A stretch of DNA of 64,000 nucleotides from Limnobaculum zhutongyuii. Its GTDB lineage: Bacteria > Pseudomonadota > Gammaproteobacteria > Enterobacterales > Enterobacteriaceae. The notes under the pieces were generated by a model, which did not search any database, was not told the DNA's origin, and saw only the letters and a list, made by a program, of their open reading frames with translations. Location of the stretch: contig NZ_CP034752.1 in NCBI RefSeq assembly GCF_004295645.1, positions 1,984,001-2,048,000 of the forward strand, given 5' to 3'. Positions 1-10,273 of this stretch are shown in pieces. Both the position numbers and the translations under genes were made by a program. How positions within the stretch are numbered: the stretch's first letter is position 1; every line of letters begins with the position of its first letter.

Positions 1-362
1 TAAAAGCGCGTTTTACCAATCAGGATAATCAACTGTTTCCAAATCAGTTTGTTAACGCAAAAATTAAGGTTGATACGCTGGATAACGCCATTGTTATCCC
101 TGCGGCTGCCATTCAAACCGGTAATAATGAAAACTTTGTCTGGATGATTAATGACCAAAACAAAGTCAGCAAACAACCCGTCACGGTCGGATTACGCAGT
201 GGTGAGAGTGTCGTTGTAAGCCAGGGCGTAGAATCCGGGCAACGAGTGGTAACCGATGGCGTTGATCGCCTGAAACAGGATATGCAGGTTGAAGTGGTAA
301 CCCCACAATCACTGTCAACCTCCACCGCTAAAACTCCACGTCAACCACAGGATGCAAAATGA
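1..362 (+). CDS. mdtA: MdtA, efflux membrane-fusion (periplasmic adaptor) protein, C-terminal part
   Basis: The 5' end lies outside the window; the reading frame enters at base 3 and ends at a TGA at 360-362, leaving about 119 residues. The visible part matches the end of RND adaptor proteins: a beta-barrel strand region (FPNQFVNAKI, IVIPAAAIQ) and the membrane-proximal domain (VSKQPVTVG, SGQRVVTDGVDRLK). MdtA links the inner-membrane MdtB/MdtC pump to TolC in the periplasm. Its stop overlaps the mdtB start as ATGA, so the two are translationally coupled. The promoter and any BaeR box are upstream of the window. Identification rests on the adaptor motifs plus the mdtBCD-baeSR genes that follow. 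Confidence 0.93.
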   Translation, partial: KARFTNQDNQLFPNQFVNAKIKVDTLDNAIVIPAAAIQTGNNENFVWMINDQNKVSKQPVTVGLRSGESVVVSQGVESGQRVVTDGVDRLKQDMQVEVVTPQSLSTSTAKTPRQPQDAK

Positions 363-3300
363 GTGAGCATCCTGAACACGGCTCTGACAAGATAATTTCA
401 GGCGGAGGTCCATCCCGCCAGTTTATCCTGCGTCCGGTAGCAACAACGCTGCTCATGATTGCCCTGCTGTTAGCGGGGATTCTGGGTTATAAATCGCTGC
501 CGGTCTCTGCGCTACCTGAAGTCGACTACCCCACTATTCAGGTGGTCACCCTCTATCCAGGGGCCAGTCCGGACGTAACCACCTCGGCTATTACAGCACC
601 GCTGGAACAGCAATTAGGGCAGATGTCTGGTCTGAAGCAGATGTCCTCTCAAAGCTCTGGTGGCGCTTCGGTTATTACCTTACAGTTTCAGCTCGATCTG
701 GATTTGGATGTCGCTGAGCAGGAAGTTCAGGCAGCAATTAATGCCGCAACTAACCTGCTGCCAAACGATTTACCCTACCCGCCCATTTACAGTAAGGTCA
801 ACCCTGCTGATGCCCCTATTCTGACGCTGGCCGTTACATCGGATGGCTTACCCATGAGTCAGGTGCGGGATATGATAGAAACCCGTGTGGCGCAGAAGAT
901 TTCTCAGGTTTCTGGGGTTGGTCTGGTTAGCTTATCCGGTGGCGAACGTCCGGCGGTACGGGTTATCCTCAATCCTCAGGCCGTTGCCGCTTATGGTCTG
1001 GATAGTGAAACAGTACGCACGGCGATTACTGGCGCTAACGTCAATACGGCTAAAGGTAACCTTGACGGCCCAACGCGCTCCGCCACTTTATCGGCAAACG
1101 ATCAGATGAAGTCGTTACAAGACTATCGCCAGTTGATTGTGTTCTATAAAGATGGCGCACCGGTTCGCTTGCAGGATATTGCGAATATTGAAGAAGGTGC
1201 AGAAAATACTCAATTAGCCGCCTGGGCCAATCAAAAACAGGCGATTATTTTAAATATTCAACGTCAGCCCGGTGCTAATGTTATTACCACCGCCGATGAG
1301 ATCCGTGATGTATTACCCCAACTAACCGAAAGCCTGCCGGCTTCGGTAAAAGTTCAAATACTCACCGATCGTACCGTCACCATTCGTACCTCAATTAACG
1401 ATGTACAGTTTGAGCTACTGCTGGCGGTAATACTGGTGGTAATGGTGATCTACCTTTTCCTGCGTAATGTTCCTGCAACCATTATTCCCAGCGTAGCGGT
1501 ACCTCTGTCATTAATCGGCACCTTTGCCGCCATGTATTTTCTCGGGTTTTCTATCAATAACCTGACGTTAATGGCGATGATTATTGCCGCCGGTTTCGTG
1601 GTGGATGACGCTATTGTGGTGATTGAAAACATTTCCCGTTATATCGAACAGGGAGAAAAACCGCTAAATGCAGCACTGAAAGGCGCAGGAGAAATTGGCT
1701 TCACCATTATCTCGTTAACCATCTCTTTGGTGGCAGTATTAATTCCTCTGCTGTTTATGGGCGATGTGGTTGGTCGCCTGTTCCATGAGTTTGCCCTGAC
1801 ACTGACAATTGCCATTCTGATTTCTGGTGTGGTTTCTCTGACGCTTACGCCAATGATGTGTGCCCGCCTGCTGAATCATGAGTCTCTGCGTAAACAAAAC
1901 CGTTTCTCTCTGGCTTGTGAACGTTTTTTTGAACGGGTTATCGCAGGTTACGGTCGCTATCTGACCGTGGTATTAAAACATCAGTGGACCACTCTGGCAG
2001 TAGCGATAGGCACACTGGGCCTTACCGTATTACTCTATCTGTTTATTCCCAAAGGCTTCTTTCCGCTACAGGATAATGGTCTGATTCAAGGAACGCTGGT
2101 AGCGCCACAATCCATCTCATTTTCAGCCATGTCGGAGCGCCAGCAGGCCGTAACCAAAATTCTGCTACAAGACCCGGCGATAGAAAGCGTCTCTTCATTT
2201 ATTGGTATTGATGGCAGTAATGCCACCCTGAACAATGGACGACTGCAAATTAATCTCAAGCCATTAAGTCAACGTGATGATCGGGCACCAAAAATTATTG
2301 AACGCCTCCAGCATAGCGTACAAGCCGTTCCGGGAATTACGCTCTATCTGCAACCAGTACAGGACTTAACCATTGAAGATCGGGTAAGCCTTACCCAGTA
2401 TCAGTTCACATTGCAAACCATGTCATTGGACCAACTCACTTTATGGGTCCCTAAATTACTGGATCGTCTGAAACAATTGCCGGAACTCACTGATGTCAGC
2501 AGCGACTGGCAAGATCAGGGATTGGTAGCCTATGTGAATGTTAACCGTGATGAAGCCAGCCGTTTAGGTATCAATATGAGCAGTATTGATAATGCGTTGT
2601 ATAACGCTTTTGGTCAGCGACTAATCTCTACTATCTATACTCAGGCCAACCAGTATCGGGTGGTACTGGAACAACAGGTTGATCAACAACGGGTACTAGA
2701 TGCTTTTGACGATATCTATCTGAAAAACGGCAACGGTCAGTCAATTCGCTTAACCAATATTGCCACCATTGAGCAACGACTTGGACCGCTGTCAGTTAAC
2801 CGTATCGCTCAATTTCCTTCGGCTACGGTTTCGTTTAACTTACCGGCTGGTGTCTCGCTGGGTGAGGCAACGAAAGCCATCACTCAGGCTGAACAGGATC
2901 TGAATTTCCCAACCGATATTACCACCCAGTTTCAGGGCGCAACGCTGGCATTTCAGGCCTCATTGAGTAGTACACTGTGGTTAATTCTGGCGGCCATCGT
3001 CACCATGTATATTGTGCTTGGCGTACTGTATGAGAGCTTTATTCATCCGGTCACCATCCTTTCTACTTTACCCAGCGCTGGCGTTGGCGCCTTACTGGCG
3101 CTGATGCTTTCCGGCCAGGAGCTGGATATCATAGCCATTATCGGCATCATCCTGCTTATTGGTATCGTGAAAAAGAACGCCATCATGATGATCGACTTTG
3201 CTTTAGCGGCAGAGCGTGAACAGGGAAAAACGCCTTATGACGCCATTTATCAGGCCTGTTTACTGCGTTTTCGCCCTATTCTGATGACCACCATGGCAGC

Positions 3301-3508
3301 CTTACTTGGTGCCTTACCGCTGATGCTCAGCACCGGTATTGGTGCTGAACTGCGCCATCCGTTGGGGATCTGTATGGTTGGCGGCCTGTTAGTCAGTCAG
3401 GTACTCACCCTGTTTACCACTCCGGTTATCTACCTGATGTTTGACCGTTTAAGCAGTCATAAACCGCTTATCACTCAGCCAACTGAAACTTCTCAGGATG
3501 GTGTGTAA
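359..3508 (+). CDS. mdtB: MdtB, RND multidrug efflux transporter subunit
   Basis: The 1049-residue protein is a full-length RND/HAE1 pump, slightly longer than E. coli MdtB. It has an N-terminal membrane helix, a first periplasmic domain, a block of six helices, a second periplasmic domain (about 560-870) and a final helix block. The proton-relay pair is visible in the fourth helix (FVVDDAIVV, around residue 415), and the GIVKKNAIMMIDFAL signature is near residue 940. In E. coli MdtB works with MdtC as a B2C heterotrimer that exports bile salts, novobiocin and other compounds through MdtA and TolC. It overlaps mdtA by 4 nt, and mdtC begins one base after its stop. The short N-terminal extension before FILRPVATT is hydrophilic. 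Confidence 0.96.
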   Translation: MSEHPEHGSDKIISGGGPSRQFILRPVATTLLMIALLLAGILGYKSLPVSALPEVDYPTIQVVTLYPGASPDVTTSAITAPLEQQLGQMSGLKQMSSQSSGGASVITLQFQLDLDLDVAEQEVQAAINAATNLLPNDLPYPPIYSKVNPADAPILTLAVTSDGLPMSQVRDMIETRVAQKISQVSGVGLVSLSGGERPAVRVILNPQAVAAYGLDSETVRTAITGANVNTAKGNLDGPTRSATLSANDQMKSLQDYRQLIVFYKDGAPVRLQDIANIEEGAENTQLAAWANQKQAIILNIQRQPGANVITTADEIRDVLPQLTESLPASVKVQILTDRTVTIRTSINDVQFELLLAVILVVMVIYLFLRNVPATIIPSVAVPLSLIGTFAAMYFLGFSINNLTLMAMIIAAGFVVDDAIVVIENISRYIEQGEKPLNAALKGAGEIGFTIISLTISLVAVLIPLLFMGDVVGRLFHEFALTLTIAILISGVVSLTLTPMMCARLLNHESLRKQNRFSLACERFFERVIAGYGRYLTVVLKHQWTTLAVAIGTLGLTVLLYLFIPKGFFPLQDNGLIQGTLVAPQSISFSAMSERQQAVTKILLQDPAIESVSSFIGIDGSNATLNNGRLQINLKPLSQRDDRAPKIIERLQHSVQAVPGITLYLQPVQDLTIEDRVSLTQYQFTLQTMSLDQLTLWVPKLLDRLKQLPELTDVSSDWQDQGLVAYVNVNRDEASRLGINMSSIDNALYNAFGQRLISTIYTQANQYRVVLEQQVDQQRVLDAFDDIYLKNGNGQSIRLTNIATIEQRLGPLSVNRIAQFPSATVSFNLPAGVSLGEATKAITQAEQDLNFPTDITTQFQGATLAFQASLSSTLWLILAAIVTMYIVLGVLYESFIHPVTILSTLPSAGVGALLALMLSGQELDIIAIIGIILLIGIVKKNAIMMIDFALAAEREQGKTPYDAIYQACLLRFRPILMTTMAALLGALPLMLSTGIGAELRHPLGICMVGGLLVSQVLTLFTTPVIYLMFDRLSSHKPLITQPTETSQDGV

Positions 3509-3509
3509 T

Positions 3510-6500
3510 ATGAAGTTTTATGCGCTGTTTATTAATCGTCCGGTAGCAACCATTTTGCTGACATTGGGCATTATCCTCAGCGGTATTCTTGGTTTCAGAT
3601 TGTTGCCGGTATCCCCCCTGCCGAAAATCGATTTCCCGGTGATTTCTGTTAGTGCATCACTACCGGGGGCATCACCAGAGACCATGGCATCGTCGATTGC
3701 TACCCCGCTGGAGCGTTCGCTGGGCGCCATTGCTGGTGTTAATGAGATGACCTCAACCAGTTCATTGGGCAGTACCCGCATTATTTTGCAGTTTGATATG
3801 GACCGGGATATCAATGGTGCAGCGCGTGACGTACAGGCGGCTATCAACGCAGCACATAATTTACTGCCCAGCGGTATGCCTTCAAGACCAACCTATCGAA
3901 AAGCTAACCCTTCCGATGCGCCGATTATGATTCTGACCTTAACTTCCGATGTTTATAGTCAGGGTGAGCTGTACGACTATGCGTCGACCCAATTGGCACA
4001 GAAGATCTCTCAGTTAGAGGGAGTGGGTGATGTTTCGGTTGGCGGTAGTTCTCTGCCCGCAGTAAGGGTGCAGCTTAACCCTCAGGCGTTATTTAATCAG
4101 GGCGTTTCGTTAGATGATGTCAAAACTGCCATTAGCCAGGTTAACGTTCGAAAACCACAGGGTTTTCTTAAGGCGGATGACCAAAACTGGCAGGTTCAAA
4201 CCAATGATGAGATTAAAACCGCTGACCAATATAAACCGATCATTATTCATTACAATAATCAGTCGGCGGTCAGGCTACAGGATGTAGCCACCATCACCGA
4301 TTCGGTACAGGATATTCGTAACGCGGGTATGGCCAACGGCGTTCCGGCTATTTTGATCATGATTCGACGTTCCGCAGATGCCAACATTATCGATACCGTC
4401 GATCGCATTCGCGCCGAGATGCCTGAACTGCAGTCTTATATTCCTGCCTCAATAAATCTGGCCATTGCTCAGGATCGTTCACCGACTATCCGAGCCTCTT
4501 TGGTTGAAGTTGAACGCGCATTAGTCATTGCCATTGCGCTGGTGATTCTGGTGGTATTTCTGTTTCTGCGCTCTGGCCGTGCCACACTGATCCCGGCGGT
4601 TGCCGTACCGGTTTCGCTGATTGGTACCTGTGCTGCCATGTATCTGCTTGGTTTTAGCCTGAATAACCTGTCACTAATGGCCTTAACTATCGCCACTGGC
4701 TTTGTGGTGGATGACGCCATTGTGGTACTGGAGAACATTGCCCGCCATATTGAAGCCGGGCTTAAACCTTTTGAGGCAGCACTGAAAGGCGTCGGTGAAG
4801 TTGGTTTTACTGTCCTTTCTATGAGCCTTTCTCTGGTGGCGGTTTTTATTCCCCTGTTGTTTATGAGTGGCTTACCCGGACGTTTATTCAGTGAATTTGC
4901 TATTTCGCTATCGGTAGCTATTGGGATTTCGCTGGTGGTTTCCCTTACCCTAACGCCAATGATGTGCGCCCGCTTGTTGCGCGCCAGAAAACAGGAACGA
5001 CCACGTTCATCACAAGGATTTGGTCGCATCATTCTCGCGTTACAACAGGGCTATGCCCGAACCCTAAGCTGGACACTGGACCACTCCCGATTAGTGTTGA
5101 TGGTCTTTCTTAGCACCATTGTACTCAACGTTTGGCTGTATATGAATGTACCCAAGACCTTCTTCCCGGAACAGGATACCGGTCGATTGATGGGGTTTGT
5201 TCAGGCTGACCAAAGCATCTCTTTTCAGGCAATGAAAAAGAAGATGGAAGTGCTGATGAAAATCGTCAGTAGCGATCGGGATGTGGATAACGTAACTGGT
5301 TTTACCGGTGGTTCCCGCACCAATAGCGGCTCCATGTTTATCTCACTAAAACCGCTCTCTGAGCGTAAAGACACCGCTCAACAAGTAATCAGCCGTCTGA
5401 GAGGTAAGCTCTCTCAGGAGCCGGGAGCCAGTCTGTTTCTGATGGCAGTACAGGATGTCAGAGCCGGAGGCCGTCAGTCTAACGCCGGTTATCAGTATGC
5501 TTTGTTATCTGATGACCTGAGCACCCTGCGCGAATGGGAGCCAAAGATACGGACAGCATTTGCTACGCTGCCTGAACTGGCGGACGTTAACTCTGACCAA
5601 CAGGATAAAGGGGCCGAAATTGCCATCACCTATAACCGTGAAACCATGTCGCGACTGGGGATTGACGTTTCTGCTGCCAACGCCCTGCTGAATAATGCAT
5701 TTGGACAACGGCAGATTTCTACCATCTATCAACCGCTGAACCAGTACAAAGTCGTGATGGAAGTCGCTCCCGAATTTGCCCAAGACCAAAGCGCTCTGGA
5801 TAAAATGTTTGTCATCAATCAGGATGGCAAACCTATTCCACTCTCTTACTTTGCCCAATGGGTGCCGGCAAATGCGCCGTTATCCGTTAACCATCAGGGA
5901 CTTTCCGCTGCCTCTACCGTTTCATTTAATCTGGCAGATGGCTACTCGCTCTCAGAAGCGACGGCAGCCATTGAACGAACCATGACGGCTTTAGGGGTTC
6001 CCAATACGGTAAGAGGATCGTTTGCCGGTACGGCTCAGGTATTTCAGGAAATGTTGCAATCGCAGATTTTCCTGATTATTGCGGCTATCGTCACTGTCTA
6101 TATTGTGTTGGGTGTGTTGTATGAAAGCTATATTCATCCACTGACCATTTTGTCTACTCTGCCTTCTGCCGGGGTTGGCGCTATACTGGCTTTAGAGCTG
6201 TTTGATACGCCATTTAGTCTGATAGCCCTGATCGGTGTGATGTTGTTAATTGGTTTGGTGAAGAAGAATGCCATCATGATGGTGGATTTTGCGCTCACCG
6301 CAGAAAGACAAGGTAACATGACGCCTCGTGAAGCCATATTTCAGGCCTGTTTACTGCGTTTCAGGCCAATAATGATGACCACTCTGGCGGCTATCTTTGG
6401 GGCCGTTCCACTGGTGCTGGGCAGCGGAGATGGTGCAGAGTTACGTCAGCCTCTGGGTATCACTATTGTTGGCGGACTGGTAATGAGCCAACTATTGACA

Positions 6501-6611
6501 CTGTATACTACCCCGGTGATTTACCTCTACTTTGACCGTTTAAGGCTTTGGTATAAGAATCGTCGTTCGTCACCAACGTCAACGCTGGTCACCGGGACAA
6601 ACAGTCACTGA
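3510..6611 (+). CDS. mdtC: MdtC, RND multidrug efflux transporter subunit
   Basis: This is the second RND subunit, about 1033 residues, very close to E. coli MdtC. The start is placed at ATG 3510 (MKFYALFINRPVATI), which matches the family N-terminus and leaves one base after the mdtB stop. An upstream in-frame ATG at 3498 lies inside mdtB. Proton-relay Asp pair: FVVDDAIVVLEN near residue 400. The GLVKKNAIMMVDFAL motif is in the C-terminal half. MdtB and MdtC are paralogues from an old duplication and keep clear similarity throughout. The gene sits in the mdtABCD-baeSR operon, and BaeR induction by envelope stress is expected from the E. coli system. Confidence 0.96.
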   Translation: MKFYALFINRPVATILLTLGIILSGILGFRLLPVSPLPKIDFPVISVSASLPGASPETMASSIATPLERSLGAIAGVNEMTSTSSLGSTRIILQFDMDRDINGAARDVQAAINAAHNLLPSGMPSRPTYRKANPSDAPIMILTLTSDVYSQGELYDYASTQLAQKISQLEGVGDVSVGGSSLPAVRVQLNPQALFNQGVSLDDVKTAISQVNVRKPQGFLKADDQNWQVQTNDEIKTADQYKPIIIHYNNQSAVRLQDVATITDSVQDIRNAGMANGVPAILIMIRRSADANIIDTVDRIRAEMPELQSYIPASINLAIAQDRSPTIRASLVEVERALVIAIALVILVVFLFLRSGRATLIPAVAVPVSLIGTCAAMYLLGFSLNNLSLMALTIATGFVVDDAIVVLENIARHIEAGLKPFEAALKGVGEVGFTVLSMSLSLVAVFIPLLFMSGLPGRLFSEFAISLSVAIGISLVVSLTLTPMMCARLLRARKQERPRSSQGFGRIILALQQGYARTLSWTLDHSRLVLMVFLSTIVLNVWLYMNVPKTFFPEQDTGRLMGFVQADQSISFQAMKKKMEVLMKIVSSDRDVDNVTGFTGGSRTNSGSMFISLKPLSERKDTAQQVISRLRGKLSQEPGASLFLMAVQDVRAGGRQSNAGYQYALLSDDLSTLREWEPKIRTAFATLPELADVNSDQQDKGAEIAITYNRETMSRLGIDVSAANALLNNAFGQRQISTIYQPLNQYKVVMEVAPEFAQDQSALDKMFVINQDGKPIPLSYFAQWVPANAPLSVNHQGLSAASTVSFNLADGYSLSEATAAIERTMTALGVPNTVRGSFAGTAQVFQEMLQSQIFLIIAAIVTVYIVLGVLYESYIHPLTILSTLPSAGVGAILALELFDTPFSLIALIGVMLLIGLVKKNAIMMVDFALTAERQGNMTPREAIFQACLLRFRPIMMTTLAAIFGAVPLVLGSGDGAELRQPLGITIVGGLVMSQLLTLYTTPVIYLYFDRLRLWYKNRRSSPTSTLVTGTNSH

Positions 6612-6655
6612 TCATCAACTAACCACATTAGTCTGGCCGGAGGAGCCAACACAAA

Positions 6656-8080
6656 ATGAAAAATAGTACCGCTAATGTGCGTTGGCAACTGTGGATTGTG
6701 GCCCTGGGTTTCTTTATGCAGTCGCTGGACACCACCATTTTGAATACGGCTTTACCCTCTATGGCCGTTAGCCTGAATGAAAGTCCGCTACAGATGCAGT
6801 CAGTGATTGTTGCCTATATTCTTACGGTTGCCGTAGGACTCCCCGCCAGCGGCTGGTTAGCAGATCGCATCGGCGTTAAACCCGTGTTTCTGTCCGCCAT
6901 TGTGCTTTTCACTTTAGGCTCTCTGCTTTGCGCTCAGTCAGAAAGCTTACAGGAGTTGGTGCGTGCCCGCGTGATTCAAGGGATTGGCGGGGCGATGATG
7001 GTGCCCGTGGGTCGGTTAACCGTCATGAAAATTGTCCCACGCGAACAGTATATGGCAGCGATGACCTTTGTCACCTTACCCGGTCAGGTTGGTCCATTAA
7101 TGGGGCCTGCGCTGGGTGGTTTTTTAGTGGAATACGCCAGCTGGCACTGGATTTTTCTGATCAATATTCCGGTGGGTATCATTGGTGTACTGGCAACCCT
7201 GATGATTATGCCTAACTACAAGATGCCACCTCGTCCCTTTGATGTGGTGGGCTTTATTTTGCTGGCGATTGGTATGGCCACCATTACCCTTTCGTTGGAT
7301 GGACATTCAGGTTTAGGGCTGGCTCCAGCAACCATCCTCTTGCTGTGTGCCAGCGGCGTTGCCTCACTCGGGCTTTACTGGCTTCACGCCCGTCGGGCAA
7401 AAGCGCCGTTGTTCAATTTAGCGATGTTTAAAATCCCAACCTTTTCTTTGGGACTGACCGGCAGTTTATTCGCCCGTATCGGCAGTGGAATGTTGCCGTT
7501 TATGACCCCGCTATTCTTACAAATCGGCTTAGGCTTCTCCCCATTTCATGCGGGTTTAATGATGATTCCGATGATCATCGGTAGCATGAGCATTAAACGT
7601 CTGGTGGTACAAATTGTTAACCGTTATGGTTATCGGGTTGTTCTGAGTATTGCTACTTTAGCCTTACCGGTCATTACGTTAATGATTCCGCTGGCAGGCA
7701 TGCTGGGGTGGTATATTGTCATTCCATTCCTGCTATTTATGCTCGGTGTAACGAATGCTGTGCGTTTTTCCACCATGAATACCCTGACGCTAAAAGATCT
7801 GCCCGATGAGTTTGCCAGTAGCGGCAACAGCCTGTTATCGATGGTTATGCAGCTGTCCATGAGTCTGGGTGTCAGTACCGCCGGGATTTTACTGGGGGTC
7901 TTCTCAATGCATCACGTGGCCGTTGGTAGCCCTGAGGTTCAACAGGCATTCCTATATACCTATCTGTGCATTGGTTTAATTATGTTAATTCCGACGGCGA
8001 TTTTTGCCCGGGTTCCTAAAGACAGTGCCAAAAACGTCTTATTAGGTTCCGGAAAGAGCCGGGATAAATCCGATAACTAA
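6656..8080 (+). CDS. mdtD: MdtD, MFS transporter of the DHA2 (14-helix) type
   Basis: The 474-residue polytopic membrane protein is close to E. coli MdtD (YegB). N-terminal DHA2 signatures are visible: MQSLDTTILNTALPSMA in helix 1, GWLADRIG after helix 2, and a motif-C-like stretch (PLMGPALGGFLVEYASWHWIF). A strong ribosome-binding site (GGAGGAG) lies about ten bases before the ATG. There are 44 nt between mdtC and this gene, so it should be in the same transcript. In E. coli it is not needed for MdtABC function, and iron-citrate export has been proposed for it (called IceT); the substrate cannot be read from sequence. No truncation. Confidence 0.93.
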   Translation: MKNSTANVRWQLWIVALGFFMQSLDTTILNTALPSMAVSLNESPLQMQSVIVAYILTVAVGLPASGWLADRIGVKPVFLSAIVLFTLGSLLCAQSESLQELVRARVIQGIGGAMMVPVGRLTVMKIVPREQYMAAMTFVTLPGQVGPLMGPALGGFLVEYASWHWIFLINIPVGIIGVLATLMIMPNYKMPPRPFDVVGFILLAIGMATITLSLDGHSGLGLAPATILLLCASGVASLGLYWLHARRAKAPLFNLAMFKIPTFSLGLTGSLFARIGSGMLPFMTPLFLQIGLGFSPFHAGLMMIPMIIGSMSIKRLVVQIVNRYGYRVVLSIATLALPVITLMIPLAGMLGWYIVIPFLLFMLGVTNAVRFSTMNTLTLKDLPDEFASSGNSLLSMVMQLSMSLGVSTAGILLGVFSMHHVAVGSPEVQQAFLYTYLCIGLIMLIPTAIFARVPKDSAKNVLLGSGKSRDKSDN

Positions 8081-8096
8081 CGGAAACCAAAATCTA

Positions 8097-9500
8097 ATGA
8101 AAATGGGGATCACCGGAAAACTATTCTTTGCTATTTTAGCCACCTGCATGCTGGTACTGATTACCATGCACTGGGGCGTTCGCCTGAGTTTTGAACGTGG
8201 TTTTACCGACTATATTCGCTCCAGCAACGAGCAGCGCTTAAGTTTACTGGGTAATGCGCTGGCAGAACGCTATCGTCATGAAGGAAACTGGCAATTCCTC
8301 CAACGCAACGAAAAAATCATTTATCAGTTTCTGCGAACGGTAGAGCAAAGCGACGATGAAAGTAACGAACCGGCGCTACCGCCTCAGGGATGGCGCGTCC
8401 CTTTCTGGATCTTCGATACTGAAAACCATATGCTGGCTGGCTCCTCTCATCCGGTCCCGCGCCATGCTACCCGCAAAGCCATTACCTTAGATGGGCAAAC
8501 CATTGGCTGGATTGTTGGTATGCCCAGCGAAAAGCTTACCCGCAGCGCCGACATCAACTTTGCTAAACAACAGAATCGCACCAGTTGGATGCTCATTGCC
8601 CTTTCAACCCTGCTAGCGGCTGTGACTACACTGCTGGTTTCCCGCAGTCTGTTATCCCGGGTAAAACGCCTTGTTACCGGAACCCATCAACTGGCAGCCG
8701 GTGACTTTTCTGCCCGGGTTCCAATTACCAGTAAAGATGAACTGGGGATTCTGGCTAATGACTTTAACCAACTGGCCAACACGCTGGAAAAAAACGAGCG
8801 TATGCGGCGGGCATTTATCGCTGATGTTTCTCATGAATTACGTACCCCCTTAGCCGTGTTGCAGGGCGAATTAGAGGCGCTGGAAGATGGCGTACGTCAG
8901 TTAACCCCAACCTCACTACATTCACTGCAGGCTGAAGTGCGCTCTCTGACTAAATTAGTGAATGATTTACATCAGCTTTCGTTGTCCGATTTAGGGGCAT
9001 TAACCTACAAGAAGAGCGATCTCAATCTGATAGCCTTGCTGGAACAGGCGATTGCTGCCTATCACAGCCGCTTCAGTCATAAAGGGTTAGCCATCGAGAC
9101 AGAATTACCGCAAAGCGCCGTCGTATTTGGCGATCCAGACCGTTTGTCGCAGTTATTTCACAATCTATTAGAAAACAGCCTGCGTTATACCGATGCCACC
9201 AGTGATAGCACTCAGGGACGGCTACACATTTCCGCAATGCTAACTAAACAATCAATACTGTTACACTGGCAGGACTCTGCTCCCGGCGTTACCGACGAAC
9301 AACTGAGTCAAATTTTTGAACGCTTTTATCGTACTGAAGTTTCACGCAATCGCGCCAGCGGCGGCTCAGGACTCGGCCTGTCCATCTGCTGGAATATTGT
9401 TGATGCTCACGGCGGAGAAATTAGTGCCAGCCATTCTGCTTTAGGCGGACTGGAAATTAAGTTACTCTTACCGCTGGTAACAGAAACGGTATCCTCATAA
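8097..9500 (+). CDS. baeS: BaeS, envelope-stress sensor histidine kinase
   Basis: The 467-residue membrane kinase has a first helix at about 8-25, a periplasmic sensor of roughly 130 residues, a second helix at about 163-182 and a HAMP segment to about 235. The HisKA box has the phospho-accepting His at about 246 (DVSHELRTPLA). The ATP-binding N box (LFHNLLENSLRYT) and G box (GGSGLGLSI) follow. BaeS senses envelope damage and amphipathic compounds such as indole and phosphorylates BaeR. It lies 16 nt after mdtD and 2 nt before baeR. The start could also be the ATG two codons downstream. Confidence 0.95.
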   Translation: MKMGITGKLFFAILATCMLVLITMHWGVRLSFERGFTDYIRSSNEQRLSLLGNALAERYRHEGNWQFLQRNEKIIYQFLRTVEQSDDESNEPALPPQGWRVPFWIFDTENHMLAGSSHPVPRHATRKAITLDGQTIGWIVGMPSEKLTRSADINFAKQQNRTSWMLIALSTLLAAVTTLLVSRSLLSRVKRLVTGTHQLAAGDFSARVPITSKDELGILANDFNQLANTLEKNERMRRAFIADVSHELRTPLAVLQGELEALEDGVRQLTPTSLHSLQAEVRSLTKLVNDLHQLSLSDLGALTYKKSDLNLIALLEQAIAAYHSRFSHKGLAIETELPQSAVVFGDPDRLSQLFHNLLENSLRYTDATSDSTQGRLHISAMLTKQSILLHWQDSAPGVTDEQLSQIFERFYRTEVSRNRASGGSGLGLSICWNIVDAHGGEISASHSALGGLEIKLLLPLVTETVSS

Positions 9501-9502
9501 CT

Positions 9503-10210
9503 ATGACAGAAAGTGTTCTATTGCCCGGCGATGACTTGCCACCCGTATTGATTGTAGAAGATGAGCCAAAACTGGGTCAGTTATTAATTGATTATCTTCA
9601 GGCGGCAGGATATCGCACGCATTTAATTACCCAGGGGCAGGAAGTGATTAGTTGGGTGAAACAATACTCACCTTCGCTGATCCTGTTAGATTTGATGCTG
9701 CCGGGTGTTGATGGCATCACGCTGTGTCGCGAGATCCGTACGTTTTCTGATGTCCCTGTAGTGATGGTTACCGCAAAAACTGAAGAAATAGACCGTCTGT
9801 CCGGACTGGAAATTGGCGCTGATGACTATATCTGCAAGCCCTATAGTCCTCGTGAAGTCGTGGCTCGGGTTAAAACCATTTTAAGACGCTGTTATCTACC
9901 CGCCAGAGAGTTACCTTCACTGGAGTTGGGATTACAGTTAGACGAATCACAGTTTCAGGTTCGTTATAACAATACCAGCCTTGATTTAACCGCCGCCGAA
10001 TTTCGTTTGCTTAAAACCCTGTCGTCCCATTCAGGCCAGGTGCTGACGCGGGAATCACTGTTGGATAATCTCTACGATGATTATCGTGTAGTAACTGACC
10101 GTACTGTAGACAGTCATATCAAGAATTTACGCCGTAAACTGGAAACCTTAGCGCCAGAAAAAGTCTTTATCCGTTCGGTATATGGATTAGGCTACCGTTG
10201 GGAAGAGTAA
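9503..10210 (+). CDS. baeR: BaeR, OmpR-family response regulator
   Basis: The 235-residue response regulator has a receiver domain at about 14-125, with acidic pocket residues in VEDEPK, phospho-acceptor Asp near 63 (LLDLMLPG) and the conserved Lys in YICKPYSP. A winged-helix OmpR-type DNA-binding domain follows at about 138-233 (LTAAEFRLLKTL, TVDSHIKNLRRKL, IRSVYGLGYRWEE). BaeR activates mdtABCD, acrD and spy in E. coli. It is the last recognised gene of the mdt-bae operon; the unknown gene that follows starts 63 nt downstream without an obvious terminator between them. Confidence 0.95.
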   Translation: MTESVLLPGDDLPPVLIVEDEPKLGQLLIDYLQAAGYRTHLITQGQEVISWVKQYSPSLILLDLMLPGVDGITLCREIRTFSDVPVVMVTAKTEEIDRLSGLEIGADDYICKPYSPREVVARVKTILRRCYLPARELPSLELGLQLDESQFQVRYNNTSLDLTAAEFRLLKTLSSHSGQVLTRESLLDNLYDDYRVVTDRTVDSHIKNLRRKLETLAPEKVFIRSVYGLGYRWEE

Positions 10211-10273
10211 CAAAACAGGTATTCATACCTTTCTAAGCAGCAATGGAATAACACAACAGGAGTTGTCAGGTTA

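Noticed and set aside
4469..5032. 187-codon minus-strand frame inside mdtC
   Set aside because: Shadow of a strongly conserved membrane-protein coding frame; low-complexity Thr/Ser/Arg composition typical of antisense frames.
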